64,000 bases of DNA from Chitinophagales bacterium. Its GTDB lineage: Bacteria > Bacteroidota > Bacteroidia > Chitinophagales > BACL12. The notes under the pieces are model-generated. The model searched no databases. It was not told the DNA's origin and worked only from the letters and a program-made list of their open reading frames with translations. Location: contig JACJXO010000002.1 in the NCBI GenBank assembly GCA_020636645.1, positions 552,893-616,892 on the forward strand, read 5' to 3'. Of this stretch, positions 33,733 to 43,267 are shown piece by piece; the stretch's first letter is position 1, and each line of letters begins with the position of its first letter. The translations under genes were made by a program, and so were the position numbers.

Positions 33733-35354
33733 AGAGAAATCTGCTGGCATTAGTATTTGTCTCTATTTGTATAGCCGGCAATTCCCAGAATAGTGTTACA
33801 CTGGATATTAATAATATCTCGCTCACTCAGGTCTATCCCGGATCAATAGGCTATAGTTATGTATCATATCCGAGTCTTTTCATTGCCCCAACAGGCTCAG
33901 GCCGGAGCCCTATGATTGGAGCCTTCTATTGGTTTCGTGGTATTGATATATACGATCAAAACAGAGTTTATGCAGCAAACTACTGGAACATCAGCGATCA
34001 ATTTGTTGGCCCGTCACATAATCAGTTCCTTGATCCGGAATCTGAAGCAGCATTCTATTCCTTGTACAACAAAAACTGGTACATACACAGGGCTACCATT
34101 GATTCTTTTATCGAAAGAAGAGGAGAGCCTGACTATGTTATTCCTGAACCAATTCTGAACTGGCCTGGAAATGGCAACCCTGAGCTGGGAACCGCTGAGC
34201 GTCTGGCTCCTTTCGCAGATGCCAACGGAGATGGATATTACGACCCCTATAGTGGCGACTACCCACTCATCAAAGGTGATGCCGCTATTTTTCAGATCAT
34301 GAATGCAGATATTGATTCTGAATCGGATTATTATCGAAGAATGGGGATTGAAATGCATTCCATGTTTTATGCTTATGAAGCAGATGACCAGTCGGTTCTG
34401 GGAAATTGCATTTTCGTTCATAATACCATCATCAACAGAAGCTGGTTTGATTATAAGGAGTTTCAAACCGGCCTGTATATAGATTTTGAACTGGGGGCAT
34501 ATATTGATGATTTTACTGGTTGCGACAGCGCACTATCCCTGACCTATGTATATAATGGCGATTCTATTGACGGACCAGACCCATTAGGTTATGGTGATAT
34601 GATACCTGCATTTGGAATTCAGCAATTAAGCCACCCTATGTACGCTTGTGGATTTAATAGCATTGATGTGAATTTTTTCTATGGCTACTACTATCCTTTT
34701 TCTTACTTCATGCAGGGATACTGGCCTATAAATTTTTTAGACTTCTACTCCTTCCCGTTTACTTATGGTAACAACGGAATCTGGGGTACTACACAAACAA
34801 GGTATCTGTATAGCGATCGCCCGGACAACCCTGATGGTTGGAGCATGCATGCTTTGGACTATCTTCCAGGTGATATGAACTCTATGTCTTCCATTACTCC
34901 TGTTGAACTAGCACATGGTGATACCTTGTGCACAGAGTTTGCCCTGTTGTTTGCACCGGCAGAAGTGCCAAATGATCCTTTACATGCTTTGAATAAACTT
35001 TTTCTGAATGCAGAGATACTGCGTGCCATGTATCCATCTCTTTCAAACGGCGAAGAGTGTATCGCCTACCGCTGGGAACCGTGGAACGCTCCGGATGCAG
35101 ATGGCATCACTTTCCTTCCCTATCCGAATCCTGCCAGCGATGTGGTCTATCTGCACACCGGGCCTTTTCACGACACAGAACTGATAGTGGAACTCCGTGA
35201 TATGACCGGTCAACTGGTGGCCAGAAGTACCTATGAAGGGATCTTGGAAAACCAGACGTTATCCTTTCCACTGCCCGCCCTGGCAAGATCTCAGTATGTA
35301 TTATCGGGCCTGGTGGATGGTCATGTATTCAGTAAACAGATTCAAGTCTGGTAG
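33729..35354 (+). CDS. Secreted T9SS-sorted protein, second paralogue with AT-rich body
   Basis: 541 residues. Signal peptide (LLALVFVSICIAGNSQ), then a body that aligns to its neighbour over WPGNGNPELG, PFADANGDGYYDPYSGDYPLIKGD, CDSALSLTYVYNGD and LLFAPAEVPNDPLHAL. The C-terminal sorting domain is almost identical to the neighbour's at its start. The body is markedly AT-rich: lines 34321-34380 and 34681-34740 hold 20 and 21 G+C of 60, against 34 of 60 at 32701-32760 in the paralogue. ATG overlaps the previous stop. Function unknown; the Asp-rich loop suggests calcium binding. Confidence 0.8.
   Translation: MKRNLLALVFVSICIAGNSQNSVTLDINNISLTQVYPGSIGYSYVSYPSLFIAPTGSGRSPMIGAFYWFRGIDIYDQNRVYAANYWNISDQFVGPSHNQFLDPESEAAFYSLYNKNWYIHRATIDSFIERRGEPDYVIPEPILNWPGNGNPELGTAERLAPFADANGDGYYDPYSGDYPLIKGDAAIFQIMNADIDSESDYYRRMGIEMHSMFYAYEADDQSVLGNCIFVHNTIINRSWFDYKEFQTGLYIDFELGAYIDDFTGCDSALSLTYVYNGDSIDGPDPLGYGDMIPAFGIQQLSHPMYACGFNSIDVNFFYGYYYPFSYFMQGYWPINFLDFYSFPFTYGNNGIWGTTQTRYLYSDRPDNPDGWSMHALDYLPGDMNSMSSITPVELAHGDTLCTEFALLFAPAEVPNDPLHALNKLFLNAEILRAMYPSLSNGEECIAYRWEPWNAPDADGITFLPYPNPASDVVYLHTGPFHDTELIVELRDMTGQLVARSTYEGILENQTLSFPLPALARSQYVLSGLVDGHVFSKQIQVW
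35100..35168 (+). repeat. Sorting-domain segment, copy 2
   Basis: Partner of 33478-33546. Here 32 of 60 bases (35101-35160) are G or C, unlike the AT-rich sequence before it. Confidence 0.9.
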
Positions 35355-35379
35355 TAAATTTTCTCCCTATTTTTACCGC

Positions 35380-36333
35380 ATGTCGCACGATGCTTCGGCC
35401 CGCAGGGTCATGCAATTTGAAGCCGATCAATTATATCTGGCAGCAGCACGTCTGGGGCCCTCTTTTCATCAGGCAACAGAAACCATCCTGGCACATCCGG
35501 GCAATACCATCGTTTGTGGTATCGGTAAATCAGGTGCCATCGCCCAGAAGCTGACAGCTACCTTGTGCAGCACCGGCACCAGGGCAGTTTTCCTGCATGC
35601 CGCCGAAGCAGTACACGGTGACCTCGGGGTCTATACCCCCGGCGATCCGGTCATACTTATTTCGAAAAGCGGTGCCACGCCTGAAATGGTCAGGCTCATT
35701 CCATGGTTCAAAGAGCAGGGTTCTGCCATCATCGCCATCGTAGGAAACATGCATTCTCCTATTGCAGAACAGGCCCGTTTCGTCCTGGATGCGTCGGTAG
35801 AGAAAGAGGCCGATCCGCTCAATCTGGCACCCACCGCAAGCAGCACGGTGGCACTGGCATTGGGAGATGCGCTGGCCGTTGCCCTCATGGAAGGACGCGG
35901 TTTTACTGCAGAAGCCTTCGCCCGCAATCATCCCGGCGGACAGCTGGGTCGCAACCTGCACCTGAAAGTATCTGATGTCATGCACCCCATTGATCAGGTG
36001 GCATGCCTGACACCCGATGCAGGATTCCGCGAACTCATCATAGCAATGAGTACATACAATCTGGGTGCGGCCTGTATTCTCGGGGACGGAAGATTGATCG
36101 GCCTGGTGACCGACGGTGATATTCGACGTGCCCTGTTACAACATGAGCAGGTGGACGGATTGACCGTTGCAGATCTGATGACCAAAGATCCCATTGCCAT
36201 CGAAGCAGATGCCAGCCTGAAAGAAGCCGTAGATAAAATGGAAAACCGGCAGTCGCAGATCGCAGTATTGCCGGTCGTGGCTGACGGACGCTGCACCGGT
36301 CTGGTACGCATCCACGATATCTATCACCAGTAG
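35380..36333 (+). CDS. kdsD: D-arabinose 5-phosphate isomerase (SIS plus two CBS domains)
   Basis: Converts ribulose 5-phosphate to arabinose 5-phosphate, the first step to Kdo in lipopolysaccharide. N-terminal SIS domain (VCGIGKSGAIAQK, FLHAAEAVHGDLG, LISKSGATPE, NHPGGQLGRN), then two CBS domains (about 200-255 and 265-317; GLVTDGDIRRAL, LVRIHDIY). 317 residues, full length. ATG 35380 is 5 bases after TATTTTTA; an earlier in-frame ATG lies inside the preceding gene. Confidence 0.92.
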   Translation: MSHDASARRVMQFEADQLYLAAARLGPSFHQATETILAHPGNTIVCGIGKSGAIAQKLTATLCSTGTRAVFLHAAEAVHGDLGVYTPGDPVILISKSGATPEMVRLIPWFKEQGSAIIAIVGNMHSPIAEQARFVLDASVEKEADPLNLAPTASSTVALALGDALAVALMEGRGFTAEAFARNHPGGQLGRNLHLKVSDVMHPIDQVACLTPDAGFRELIIAMSTYNLGAACILGDGRLIGLVTDGDIRRALLQHEQVDGLTVADLMTKDPIAIEADASLKEAVDKMENRQSQIAVLPVVADGRCTGLVRIHDIYHQ

Positions 36334-36334
36334 T

Positions 36335-36823
36335 CTATTCAAATTCCATCATCACGAAGCCCTTCTCTACATTCTGGCCTTTCGCTACCAGGATATTTTT
36401 GACTATTCCTTCACCTTCGGCTTTCAGTACGTTCTCCATTTTCATTGCCTCGAGCACCATGAGCGGATCACCTTTCTGAACCGCATCGCCCGCCTGCACC
36501 CGGATGTCCAGTATCAGACCCGGCATGGGTGCTTGGAGCTGGGCCATTTTGCCTGCTGCCGCTGAAGAAAGCCCCATCTGATCCAGCAACTGGTCTATCG
36601 GATCCTGGATTCCTACTTCATAGGTCCTGCCGTTGATTCGAAGGGTGCACTGCTTTCCTGCTGCATCCTGCTGCAGTACTTCGATGGTATAGGACCGGCC
36701 ATCGTGCAGCAGATGATAAAAACGATCGCCGGTGGCGATCAGGTTGGCGGCCCAGGCCTTTCTGTTCACCAGGTCACCATCCACCTCAAATAAATGCTGT
36801 TCATTGACCCTTACCTTCTTCAT
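36335..36823 (-). CDS. Biotin carboxyl carrier protein of an acyl-CoA carboxylase
   Basis: 162 residues. The C-terminal biotinyl domain has the modified lysine in VLEAMKMEN. The N-terminal part (VNRKAWAANLIATGDRFYHLLHDGRSYTIEVL) is the carrier linker found in biotin subunits of propionyl- or acetyl-CoA carboxylase-type enzymes. Carboxylase subunit genes are not next to it here. Tail-to-tail with kdsD, one base apart. Confidence 0.85.
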   Translation of the reverse strand: MKKVRVNEQHLFEVDGDLVNRKAWAANLIATGDRFYHLLHDGRSYTIEVLQQDAAGKQCTLRINGRTYEVGIQDPIDQLLDQMGLSSAAAGKMAQLQAPMPGLILDIRVQAGDAVQKGDPLMVLEAMKMENVLKAEGEGIVKNILVAKGQNVEKGFVMMEFE

Positions 36824-36867
36824 ACCTTAAACTCTGTTAAATGGGGACTTCAGATGTGTTAAAATCC

Positions 36868-36875
36868 TAATTTTG
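36868..36875 (+). promoter_or_regulatory. -7 promoter element (TAATTTTG) of the M1 peptidase gene
   Basis: Exact TAnnTTTG, 29 bases upstream of the ATG at 36905. Confidence 0.55.
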
Positions 36876-36904
36876 TGCATCCTCGGTAAAAGTAAATCTT
36901 TCAC

Positions 36905-39568
36905 ATGACTTTGAACAAACTGATCCTTGCAGGCGGTGTATGTCTGCTCTTTTCGCAATGTGACCCGACCAAAAAAGCTGTCAGCTCTGATGACTACACG
37001 GGCACGATTGATACCAGCTATACAGACTCCTATGATTACGGAGAATATGACTATGGCGATTACGACTACGGAGATGAATACTATTACGATGAATCTTACG
37101 TAGATGATGCTTCCGCTGATGTAAGCCCATGGAGTCAGGATGTGTACAGGTCTTCAGCCACCAGAAGTCACGATCTTCTGCATACGGCACTGGATGTGCG
37201 CTTTGACTGGGCCAACGCCTGGCTGCTGGGCAAGGCCTCGCTCACACTCAAGCCTTATTTCTATCCAAGCCGCACCCTGGTGCTCGATGCAAAAGGCATG
37301 GACATACACCAGGTGGCCATGGTGAACAAGGGAGCCAAAACTAACCTCAACTGGACCTACGACAGTCTGCAGATCACCATTGACCTCGGTCGTGAATACA
37401 CGAAAGACGAACAGTACACGGTCTATATAGACTATACTGCCAGACCGGAAGACCGGCCGGAAGGTGGCAGCTTTGCCATCACCTCAGATAAGGGTCTGTA
37501 TTTCATCAACAGAGATGGCAGCGTAGCAGACAAACCACAACAGATCTGGACCCAGGGCGAGACCGAAGCTTCTTCCGTCTGGTTCCCTACCATAGACAAA
37601 CCGAACGAGCGCACCACCGATGAGATCTATATCACAGTAGATAAAAAATTCGCCACCCTGTCCAATGGACTGCTTACAGATTCTCATCTGAACAACGACG
37701 GCACCCGAACAGACCACTGGGTCATGGACATGCCGCATGCACCTTACCTGTTCATGATGGCGGTGGGCGAATTCACCATCGTCAAAGACAAATGGAAGAA
37801 CAAGGAGGTCAACTACTATGTAGAACCGGCTTATGCACCATATGCCCGTGCCATCTTCGGCAACACCCCTGAAATGATGACATTCTACAGCAATGTACTC
37901 GGAGTTGATTACCCGTGGCAGAAATATTCACAGGTAGTGGTACGTGATTATGTGTCCGGTGCCATGGAAAACACCACCGCTACGCTGCACGGAGATTTTC
38001 TTCAGCAGACCGATCGTGAACTGCTGGATGAGACCTGGGAAGATGTGATCAGCCACGAGCTGTTCCACCAATGGTTCGGCGATCTGGTGACCACCGAATC
38101 ATGGAGCAACCTGCCACTCAACGAATCATTCGCTACCTACGGTGAATACCTCTGGCGGGAATACAAATACGGACGGGAAGACGCCGATGAACACCTTAAA
38201 GGCGACTACGATTCTTACATGACCGAGGCTGAATCCAAGCAGGTTGATATGATCCGCTTCAATTATGAAGACAAGGAAGACATGTTTGACAGCCACAGTT
38301 ATGCCAAAGGCGGATGCATCCTTCATATGCTGCGCAAGTATGTGGGTGATGATGCCTTCTTTGCCTCGCTGAAGCTGTACCTCGAAGACAATAAATTCCA
38401 GGCAGTTGAGATCCATAACCTGCGTCTTGCTTTCGAAGAAGTGACCGGCGAAGACCTCAACTGGTTCTTCAATCAGTGGTTTCTCAACAGTGGTCACCCC
38501 GACCTGACCATAGAAAAAGAATTCTATGAAGACCTCGGTCTGCTGGAGATCAGGGTTACCCAGAATCAGATACAACCTACACCTACCTATGTACTGCCGG
38601 TTGACATAGACATCTACACCGGCGATCAGGTGGAGCGCCATCGCATCATTATAGACAAACGCGACCAGACCTTCACCTTTGAAATGGGTGCTGCGCCTGA
38701 TGCGGTCATTTTTGATGCAGAGAATCAGTTACTGGCGCAGATCTCTGAAGAAAAGCCATCAGAAGAATGGTCATTCCAGTTTCACCACAGTCAGATGTAT
38801 CTGGATCGTTTGAAGGCATTGTACAATCTGGAATTCCAGCAGGACTACAGTGAACAGGCTACTGAAGTATATACTGCCGCACTGCGGGATAAGTTCTGGG
38901 GCATACGTTCTTATGCAGTTGAAAGCATTTCTCTTGAAAACAACTGGGATGGACCTGTGGCAGACATCATTTTGAATATGGCGCAGCACGACCCTAAGGC
39001 GTCTGTTCGTGCATCTGCCATTGGCCGGCTGGAATCACTGGGTGCAGACAAGGCCATTCCGGTGCTGAAAGCCGCACTGAACGATTCTTCCTATGCGGTC
39101 ATCGGCAATGCCCTGAGTGTTCTGAGCATACTGGATCCTTCCGCCGCCCTGGAAGGAGCAAGGCGCTATCAGAACGAAAAGAACATCAATGTGCTGGCAC
39201 CGGTTTGGGGTATCCTGGCAGAAGAAGGTAATCCAATAGACAATGATTACTTCCTGCACATGTTTGATACCTATACCAGCTGGGAAGTGTACTACCTGAT
39301 GGTTTACTATCAGTTGTATCTGCAAAACCAGACTGACATCAGCATCATTCAGAAAGGGGTAGATCAGTTCAAAGAGATCGCTCTTGACGAAGACGGAGGC
39401 TGGTTCAAGTTCTTTGCCGGAAGCTTCCTGAATGGTATCTATGAATACTATGCAGAGAATATGGACTATCAGGACGACACCACCAAACAAGCCTGGCAGG
39501 CAGGCATGACCTATATCGAAGAGACCCTGTCAGCCATCAATGGCATGTGGTCAGATGAAGAATACTGA
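36905..39568 (+). CDS. M1-family zinc aminopeptidase lipoprotein with HEAT-like C-terminus
   Basis: Envelope aminopeptidase that trims N-terminal residues from peptides. 887 residues. Lipobox LLFSQC (C19). Then an Asp/Tyr/Gly-rich tract at about residues 30-75 (DYGEYDYGDYDYGDEYYYDE). M1 core with the N-terminus-binding motif SGAMENTT, zinc site HELFHQWFGD (384-393) and third ligand E407 in NESF, correctly spaced by 18 residues. The last 250 residues are helical repeats of HEAT type (KFWGIRSYAVES, VRASAIGRLESLG, VIGNALSVLSIL). Confidence 0.93.
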   Translation: MTLNKLILAGGVCLLFSQCDPTKKAVSSDDYTGTIDTSYTDSYDYGEYDYGDYDYGDEYYYDESYVDDASADVSPWSQDVYRSSATRSHDLLHTALDVRFDWANAWLLGKASLTLKPYFYPSRTLVLDAKGMDIHQVAMVNKGAKTNLNWTYDSLQITIDLGREYTKDEQYTVYIDYTARPEDRPEGGSFAITSDKGLYFINRDGSVADKPQQIWTQGETEASSVWFPTIDKPNERTTDEIYITVDKKFATLSNGLLTDSHLNNDGTRTDHWVMDMPHAPYLFMMAVGEFTIVKDKWKNKEVNYYVEPAYAPYARAIFGNTPEMMTFYSNVLGVDYPWQKYSQVVVRDYVSGAMENTTATLHGDFLQQTDRELLDETWEDVISHELFHQWFGDLVTTESWSNLPLNESFATYGEYLWREYKYGREDADEHLKGDYDSYMTEAESKQVDMIRFNYEDKEDMFDSHSYAKGGCILHMLRKYVGDDAFFASLKLYLEDNKFQAVEIHNLRLAFEEVTGEDLNWFFNQWFLNSGHPDLTIEKEFYEDLGLLEIRVTQNQIQPTPTYVLPVDIDIYTGDQVERHRIIIDKRDQTFTFEMGAAPDAVIFDAENQLLAQISEEKPSEEWSFQFHHSQMYLDRLKALYNLEFQQDYSEQATEVYTAALRDKFWGIRSYAVESISLENNWDGPVADIILNMAQHDPKASVRASAIGRLESLGADKAIPVLKAALNDSSYAVIGNALSVLSILDPSAALEGARRYQNEKNINVLAPVWGILAEEGNPIDNDYFLHMFDTYTSWEVYYLMVYYQLYLQNQTDISIIQKGVDQFKEIALDEDGGWFKFFAGSFLNGIYEYYAENMDYQDDTTKQAWQAGMTYIEETLSAINGMWSDEEY

Positions 39569-39588
39569 TATTATTTTTGTTGTATTGA

Positions 39589-39613
39589 AAGCCCTCTTCG
39601 GAGGGCTTTTTTC
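39589..39613 (+). terminator. Intrinsic terminator of the M1 peptidase gene
   Basis: Stem AAGCCCTC/GAGGGCTT with TTCG tetraloop and a T run. It lies between convergent genes and could also act weakly on the opposite strand. Confidence 0.85.
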
Positions 39614-39621
39614 TTGCCCGG

Positions 39622-41442
39622 TCAGAACGCCTGCATCTCCACCAGCTTGGCATACAGACCTTTCTTGGCTATCAGGGCACTGTGGTTGCCTCTTTCTACG
39701 ATACGACCTTCCTGCATCACAATGATCTCGTCAGCAAACTGGATAGTGCTCAGGCGGTGGGCAATGACAATGGATGTTCTGTTCTGCATCAGCTTGAACA
39801 GCGCATCCTGCACGAGTTTTTCTGATTCCGTATCGAGAGAAGAAGTAGCTTCATCCAGAATGAGGATGGGAGGATTCTTATAGATGGCACGGGCAATGGT
39901 GATGCGCTGGCGTTCGCCACCGCTGAGTTTAGAGCCCCTGTCGCCTATTGCAGTATGGTAGCCCTTATCCAGTTTCATGATGAAGTCGTGTGCATTGGCC
40001 ACTTTGGCTGCCCGTATCACATCATCCATATTGGGATTGTCAACACCAAAAGCGATGTTGTTGAACACCGTATCATTGAACAGGATAGGGTCCTGACTGA
40101 CCATGCCGAGCAGGTTGCGCACAGAAGTGGTGCGCAGGTTACGAAGGTTATGCCCGTCTATGAGGATCTCTCCTTCTGTAGCATCATGGAATCGCGGAAG
40201 GAGATCAGCCAGGGTGGACTTACCCGAACCGGACGGACCAACAATGGCGATCATACGTCCCTTTTCTATGCGCAGATTGATGTGGTGCAACACCCTTGCA
40301 TCTTCCTGGTAATTGAAGCTGACATTCCGGTATTCAATGGCCTGTTCAAATCCTTTCAGACTGATGGCATCCATGTTCTCTTTGATCTCTATCGGTGCAT
40401 CCAGAATAGCTTCTATCCGTTCGATGGAAGCGATACCCCGCTGAATAAAATAATAGCTGTTGGCGAATGACTTGGCAGGATTGATCAGGTTGGCGAAGAT
40501 GACGATGTAGCCAATGAACATTTCGCCGGTAAGCACAGATTCTCCGCTGATGACCAGCCGCCCGCCATACCATAACAAAGCTGCCACAACAAAAATGGCC
40601 AGCACTTCAGACAGCGGACTGGATAATTCCCGGCGGTTCAGAACAGAAGTAAGCAGTTGTGAGTGTGCCCGGTTCTCCCGACTGAACTTGGCCTTCTGGT
40701 AGCGCTCTGCATTGAAGGCTTTAATGATGCGCAACCCTGACAAAGATTCCTCTATGATGGACAATAACAAGCCGAGCTGATCCTGAGCTTTGCCTGATTT
40801 GCGTTTCAGGGTCTTGCCGATGCGACCAATAACCAACCCCATGACCGGCAACAGGATCAGCACGAACAGGGTTAGTTGCGGGCTCAGCAGCAGCATAGCA
40901 ATGAAAAAGAACAGAATGGTAAGAGGATCACGGAAGGTGGACTCCAGGGTATTCATGATGCTCCATTCCACTTCATTCACATCTGTGGTCATACGGGCGA
41001 TGATATCGCCTTTGCGCTTTTCGCTGAAATAAGAAAGCGGCAATTGCAGCATACGTTCAAAGATGTTCTGGCGCAACTCTCTGACCACGCCGTTGCGCAG
41101 CGGAGCCAGATAATACAAGGCTGCATAACGGCAACCATTTTTAAGAATGAAAATGATCGTGATGCTGAAACAGACCACCAGCAATCCCTGCATCTGCCCA
41201 TGCTCAGCCACATAGGCGCCAAAATGGTAATTGATCAGATGAAGCAACTGGGTAACACCAACACCACCATCTGGCTTTTCAGTTGCTACAGGAACAGAAT
41301 TGAACAGTACCTGCAGAAAGGGGATCAGTGTCAGGATGGAAAACAGGTTGAACAGTGCGTACAGGATATTGAATACCAGGTTCAGTACCGCAAGCCTGCG
41401 AAAACGCAGCACGTACCTGAGTATCCTGAAGTATCCACGCAT
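39622..41442 (-). CDS. ABC exporter, MsbA-like (fused membrane and ATPase domains)
   Basis: Half-transporter of 606 residues that acts as a homodimer in the inner membrane, probably flipping lipid A or another lipid. Six transmembrane helices (about 1-330), then the ATPase: Walker A GPSGSGKST, Q-loop MVSQDP, signature LSGGERQR, Walker B ILILDEATSSLD, switch His in IAHRLST. Single-gene context; substrate is inferred from the family. Confidence 0.9.
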   Translation of the reverse strand: MRGYFRILRYVLRFRRLAVLNLVFNILYALFNLFSILTLIPFLQVLFNSVPVATEKPDGGVGVTQLLHLINYHFGAYVAEHGQMQGLLVVCFSITIIFILKNGCRYAALYYLAPLRNGVVRELRQNIFERMLQLPLSYFSEKRKGDIIARMTTDVNEVEWSIMNTLESTFRDPLTILFFFIAMLLLSPQLTLFVLILLPVMGLVIGRIGKTLKRKSGKAQDQLGLLLSIIEESLSGLRIIKAFNAERYQKAKFSRENRAHSQLLTSVLNRRELSSPLSEVLAIFVVAALLWYGGRLVISGESVLTGEMFIGYIVIFANLINPAKSFANSYYFIQRGIASIERIEAILDAPIEIKENMDAISLKGFEQAIEYRNVSFNYQEDARVLHHINLRIEKGRMIAIVGPSGSGKSTLADLLPRFHDATEGEILIDGHNLRNLRTTSVRNLLGMVSQDPILFNDTVFNNIAFGVDNPNMDDVIRAAKVANAHDFIMKLDKGYHTAIGDRGSKLSGGERQRITIARAIYKNPPILILDEATSSLDTESEKLVQDALFKLMQNRTSIVIAHRLSTIQFADEIIVMQEGRIVERGNHSALIAKKGLYAKLVEMQAF

Positions 41443-41533
41443 AGCGAGCCAAAGTTACCAAAACAAGACGTGCAGCAGCGCTGTTTATTGCTGTGTGGTC
41501 ACACCCTCTGTTTTCGTACCTTTATACGCAGCC

Positions 41534-41878
41534 ATGGAAAGTCGCAGACAGAAGAAGATAGCCAATCTCATCAGGGAAGAAATGGGCACATTCCTGCAGC
41601 GGGAAGGGGCCAATTATTACGGCTCCCGCTTTGTGACCGTTACAGATGCCACGATCACCCCTGATATGGCAGAGTGCAAGATCTTCATCAGCGTACTGAA
41701 CGAAAAGGAACCGCAACAAGTGGTGGACCTTCTGAACAAGCATGTGGGAGATATTCGCAAGCGTTTCGGGCAGATCATGCGCCGCGACCTGCGCATCATT
41801 CCAATGCTGGAATTCCGGCTCGACGATACCCTGGATAATGTATTCCGCCTCGAAGAGCTGTTCAAGCAAATCAAGTAA
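41534..41878 (+). CDS. rbfA: 30S ribosome-binding factor A
   Basis: Assembly factor for 16S rRNA maturation and cold adaptation. 114 residues, one KH-like domain (RRQKKIANLIREEMGTFLQR, VTDATITPDMAECKIFISVL, KRFGQIMRRDLRIIPMLEFRLDDTL). ATG 41534 is preferred; the open frame extends upstream, but without family sequence. TACCTTTA lies just upstream. The stop directly abuts the permease start. Confidence 0.93.
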   Translation: MESRRQKKIANLIREEMGTFLQREGANYYGSRFVTVTDATITPDMAECKIFISVLNEKEPQQVVDLLNKHVGDIRKRFGQIMRRDLRIIPMLEFRLDDTLDNVFRLEELFKQIK

Positions 41879-43165
41879 ATGGGCGGGTCTTTTGCTTTAC
41901 GGGTAGCCTGGCGCTACATCTTCTCCCGCAAATCGACCAATGCCATCAATATTATATCCGGCATCACCATGCTGGGTATCACCATCGGCTCTGCAGCACT
42001 GATCATCGTGCTGTCTGCTTTCAATGGTTTCGGCAGTCTGGTAATCGGATTGTACGGTGCTTTCTATCCTGACATCACCATTACCCCTGCGCAGGGCAAG
42101 GTCTTCAACGCCAACCCGGACATGATGGAAGACCTGGGCAATATTCCCGGCGTACTGTACATCAGCCAGACGCTGGAAGAGAATGCCATGCTGGCTTACA
42201 ATGAACAGGAACATATTGCTACCATCAAAGGGGTTGATTCCATCTATTCACTGGTTACCGCTGTAGATGATTCTGTCTTTGCTGGAGAGTATGTACTTCG
42301 GTTTGAGCATTTCGGTAAGGAAGTGGACTGCGCTATTTTGGGTTCAGGTGTGGCTGCTACGCTGAATGTGGCTTTGGGGCTGGACTATCCTGCTGTTCGC
42401 ATCTTCATGCCCCGTCGTGGAAGCAGAGCCGGGCTCGACCCGCGAAATGCCTTTATCCAGCAATCTGTGCAACCTGTAGGTGCCTTTCGGGTACAGGCAG
42501 ATTTTGACGGAAAATATGTGATCACAGGCTTGTCATTTGTCAGACAGTTGCTGGAATATGATCAGAACGAAGTATCAGCACTGGAAATTCAAATGGATCC
42601 CTCTGCTTCTGTACACAAGACCATTACATCCATGCAAAACCTGCTGGGAGATGACTTTGTGATCAAAGACCGTGCACAGCAGAATGAATTCCTCTACAAG
42701 GTCATGCGAAATGAACGCTGGGTGGTCTTTCTCATTCTGACCTTTATTCTCATCATCGCCACCTTTAATATGATCGGTTCTATCAGCATGCTGGTCATTG
42801 ACAAACGAAAAGATATCAGCACCCTGCGGGCCATGGGTGCCACCAATGGAATGATCCGCAACATCTTCTTCATTCAGGGTGTACTGCAAACCCTTGTCAG
42901 TATTGGTGTCGGGTTCTCATTTGCTGCTTTGTTGTGCTGGATCCAGATCCGTTTTGGGGTGGTTACCATTCCGGGAAGCGGCAGTTTTGTGGTGAGTGCC
43001 TATCCGATAGATATGCACCTGATGGACTTCTTCAATGTGGGGCTTACCATTTTGATCATTGGCAGTATTGCCTCGTGGTTTCCTGCCCACCTGGCCAGCA
43101 AAGAGGTGTGGATGTTCCGGGCGGGTGAAGGCCATGCAAAAGCCGGCGATCGGAAAGTGCAATAA
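41879..43165 (+). CDS. LolC/LolE-type (FtsX-superfamily) lipoprotein-release permease
   Basis: Inner-membrane permease of the MacB/FtsX class, 428 residues. N-terminal helix after WRYIFSRKSTNAINIISGITMLGI, a large periplasmic domain (about 45-275), then three C-terminal helices (FLILTFILIIATFNMIGSI, LQTLVSIGVGFSFAALLCW, LTILIIGSIASWFP). LolE-like landmarks DKRKDISTLRAMGA and IFFIQGVLQT. Partners (ATPase, carrier) are not adjacent. No gap after rbfA, so the two are co-translated. Confidence 0.88.
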   Translation: MGGSFALRVAWRYIFSRKSTNAINIISGITMLGITIGSAALIIVLSAFNGFGSLVIGLYGAFYPDITITPAQGKVFNANPDMMEDLGNIPGVLYISQTLEENAMLAYNEQEHIATIKGVDSIYSLVTAVDDSVFAGEYVLRFEHFGKEVDCAILGSGVAATLNVALGLDYPAVRIFMPRRGSRAGLDPRNAFIQQSVQPVGAFRVQADFDGKYVITGLSFVRQLLEYDQNEVSALEIQMDPSASVHKTITSMQNLLGDDFVIKDRAQQNEFLYKVMRNERWVVFLILTFILIIATFNMIGSISMLVIDKRKDISTLRAMGATNGMIRNIFFIQGVLQTLVSIGVGFSFAALLCWIQIRFGVVTIPGSGSFVVSAYPIDMHLMDFFNVGLTILIIGSIASWFPAHLASKEVWMFRAGEGHAKAGDRKVQ

Positions 43166-43187
43166 CTGCCGGGTCAGGCAATGGAAG

Positions 43188-43267
43188 ACTCCCACTCACA
43201 CCCCCACTCTTACTCCTACTCCCACTCACACTCCCACTCCCACTCACACTCCCACTCACACACTCCC
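43188..43267. repeat. ACTCCC/ACTCAC-type CT-rich array 2
   Basis: About 80 bases of imperfect 6-base units (CACTCC, CACTCA, TACTCC). It lies between convergent genes and contains the TerC stop codon (43256-43258). The last TerC residues, GSV, are encoded by repeat-like sequence. Confidence 0.85.
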
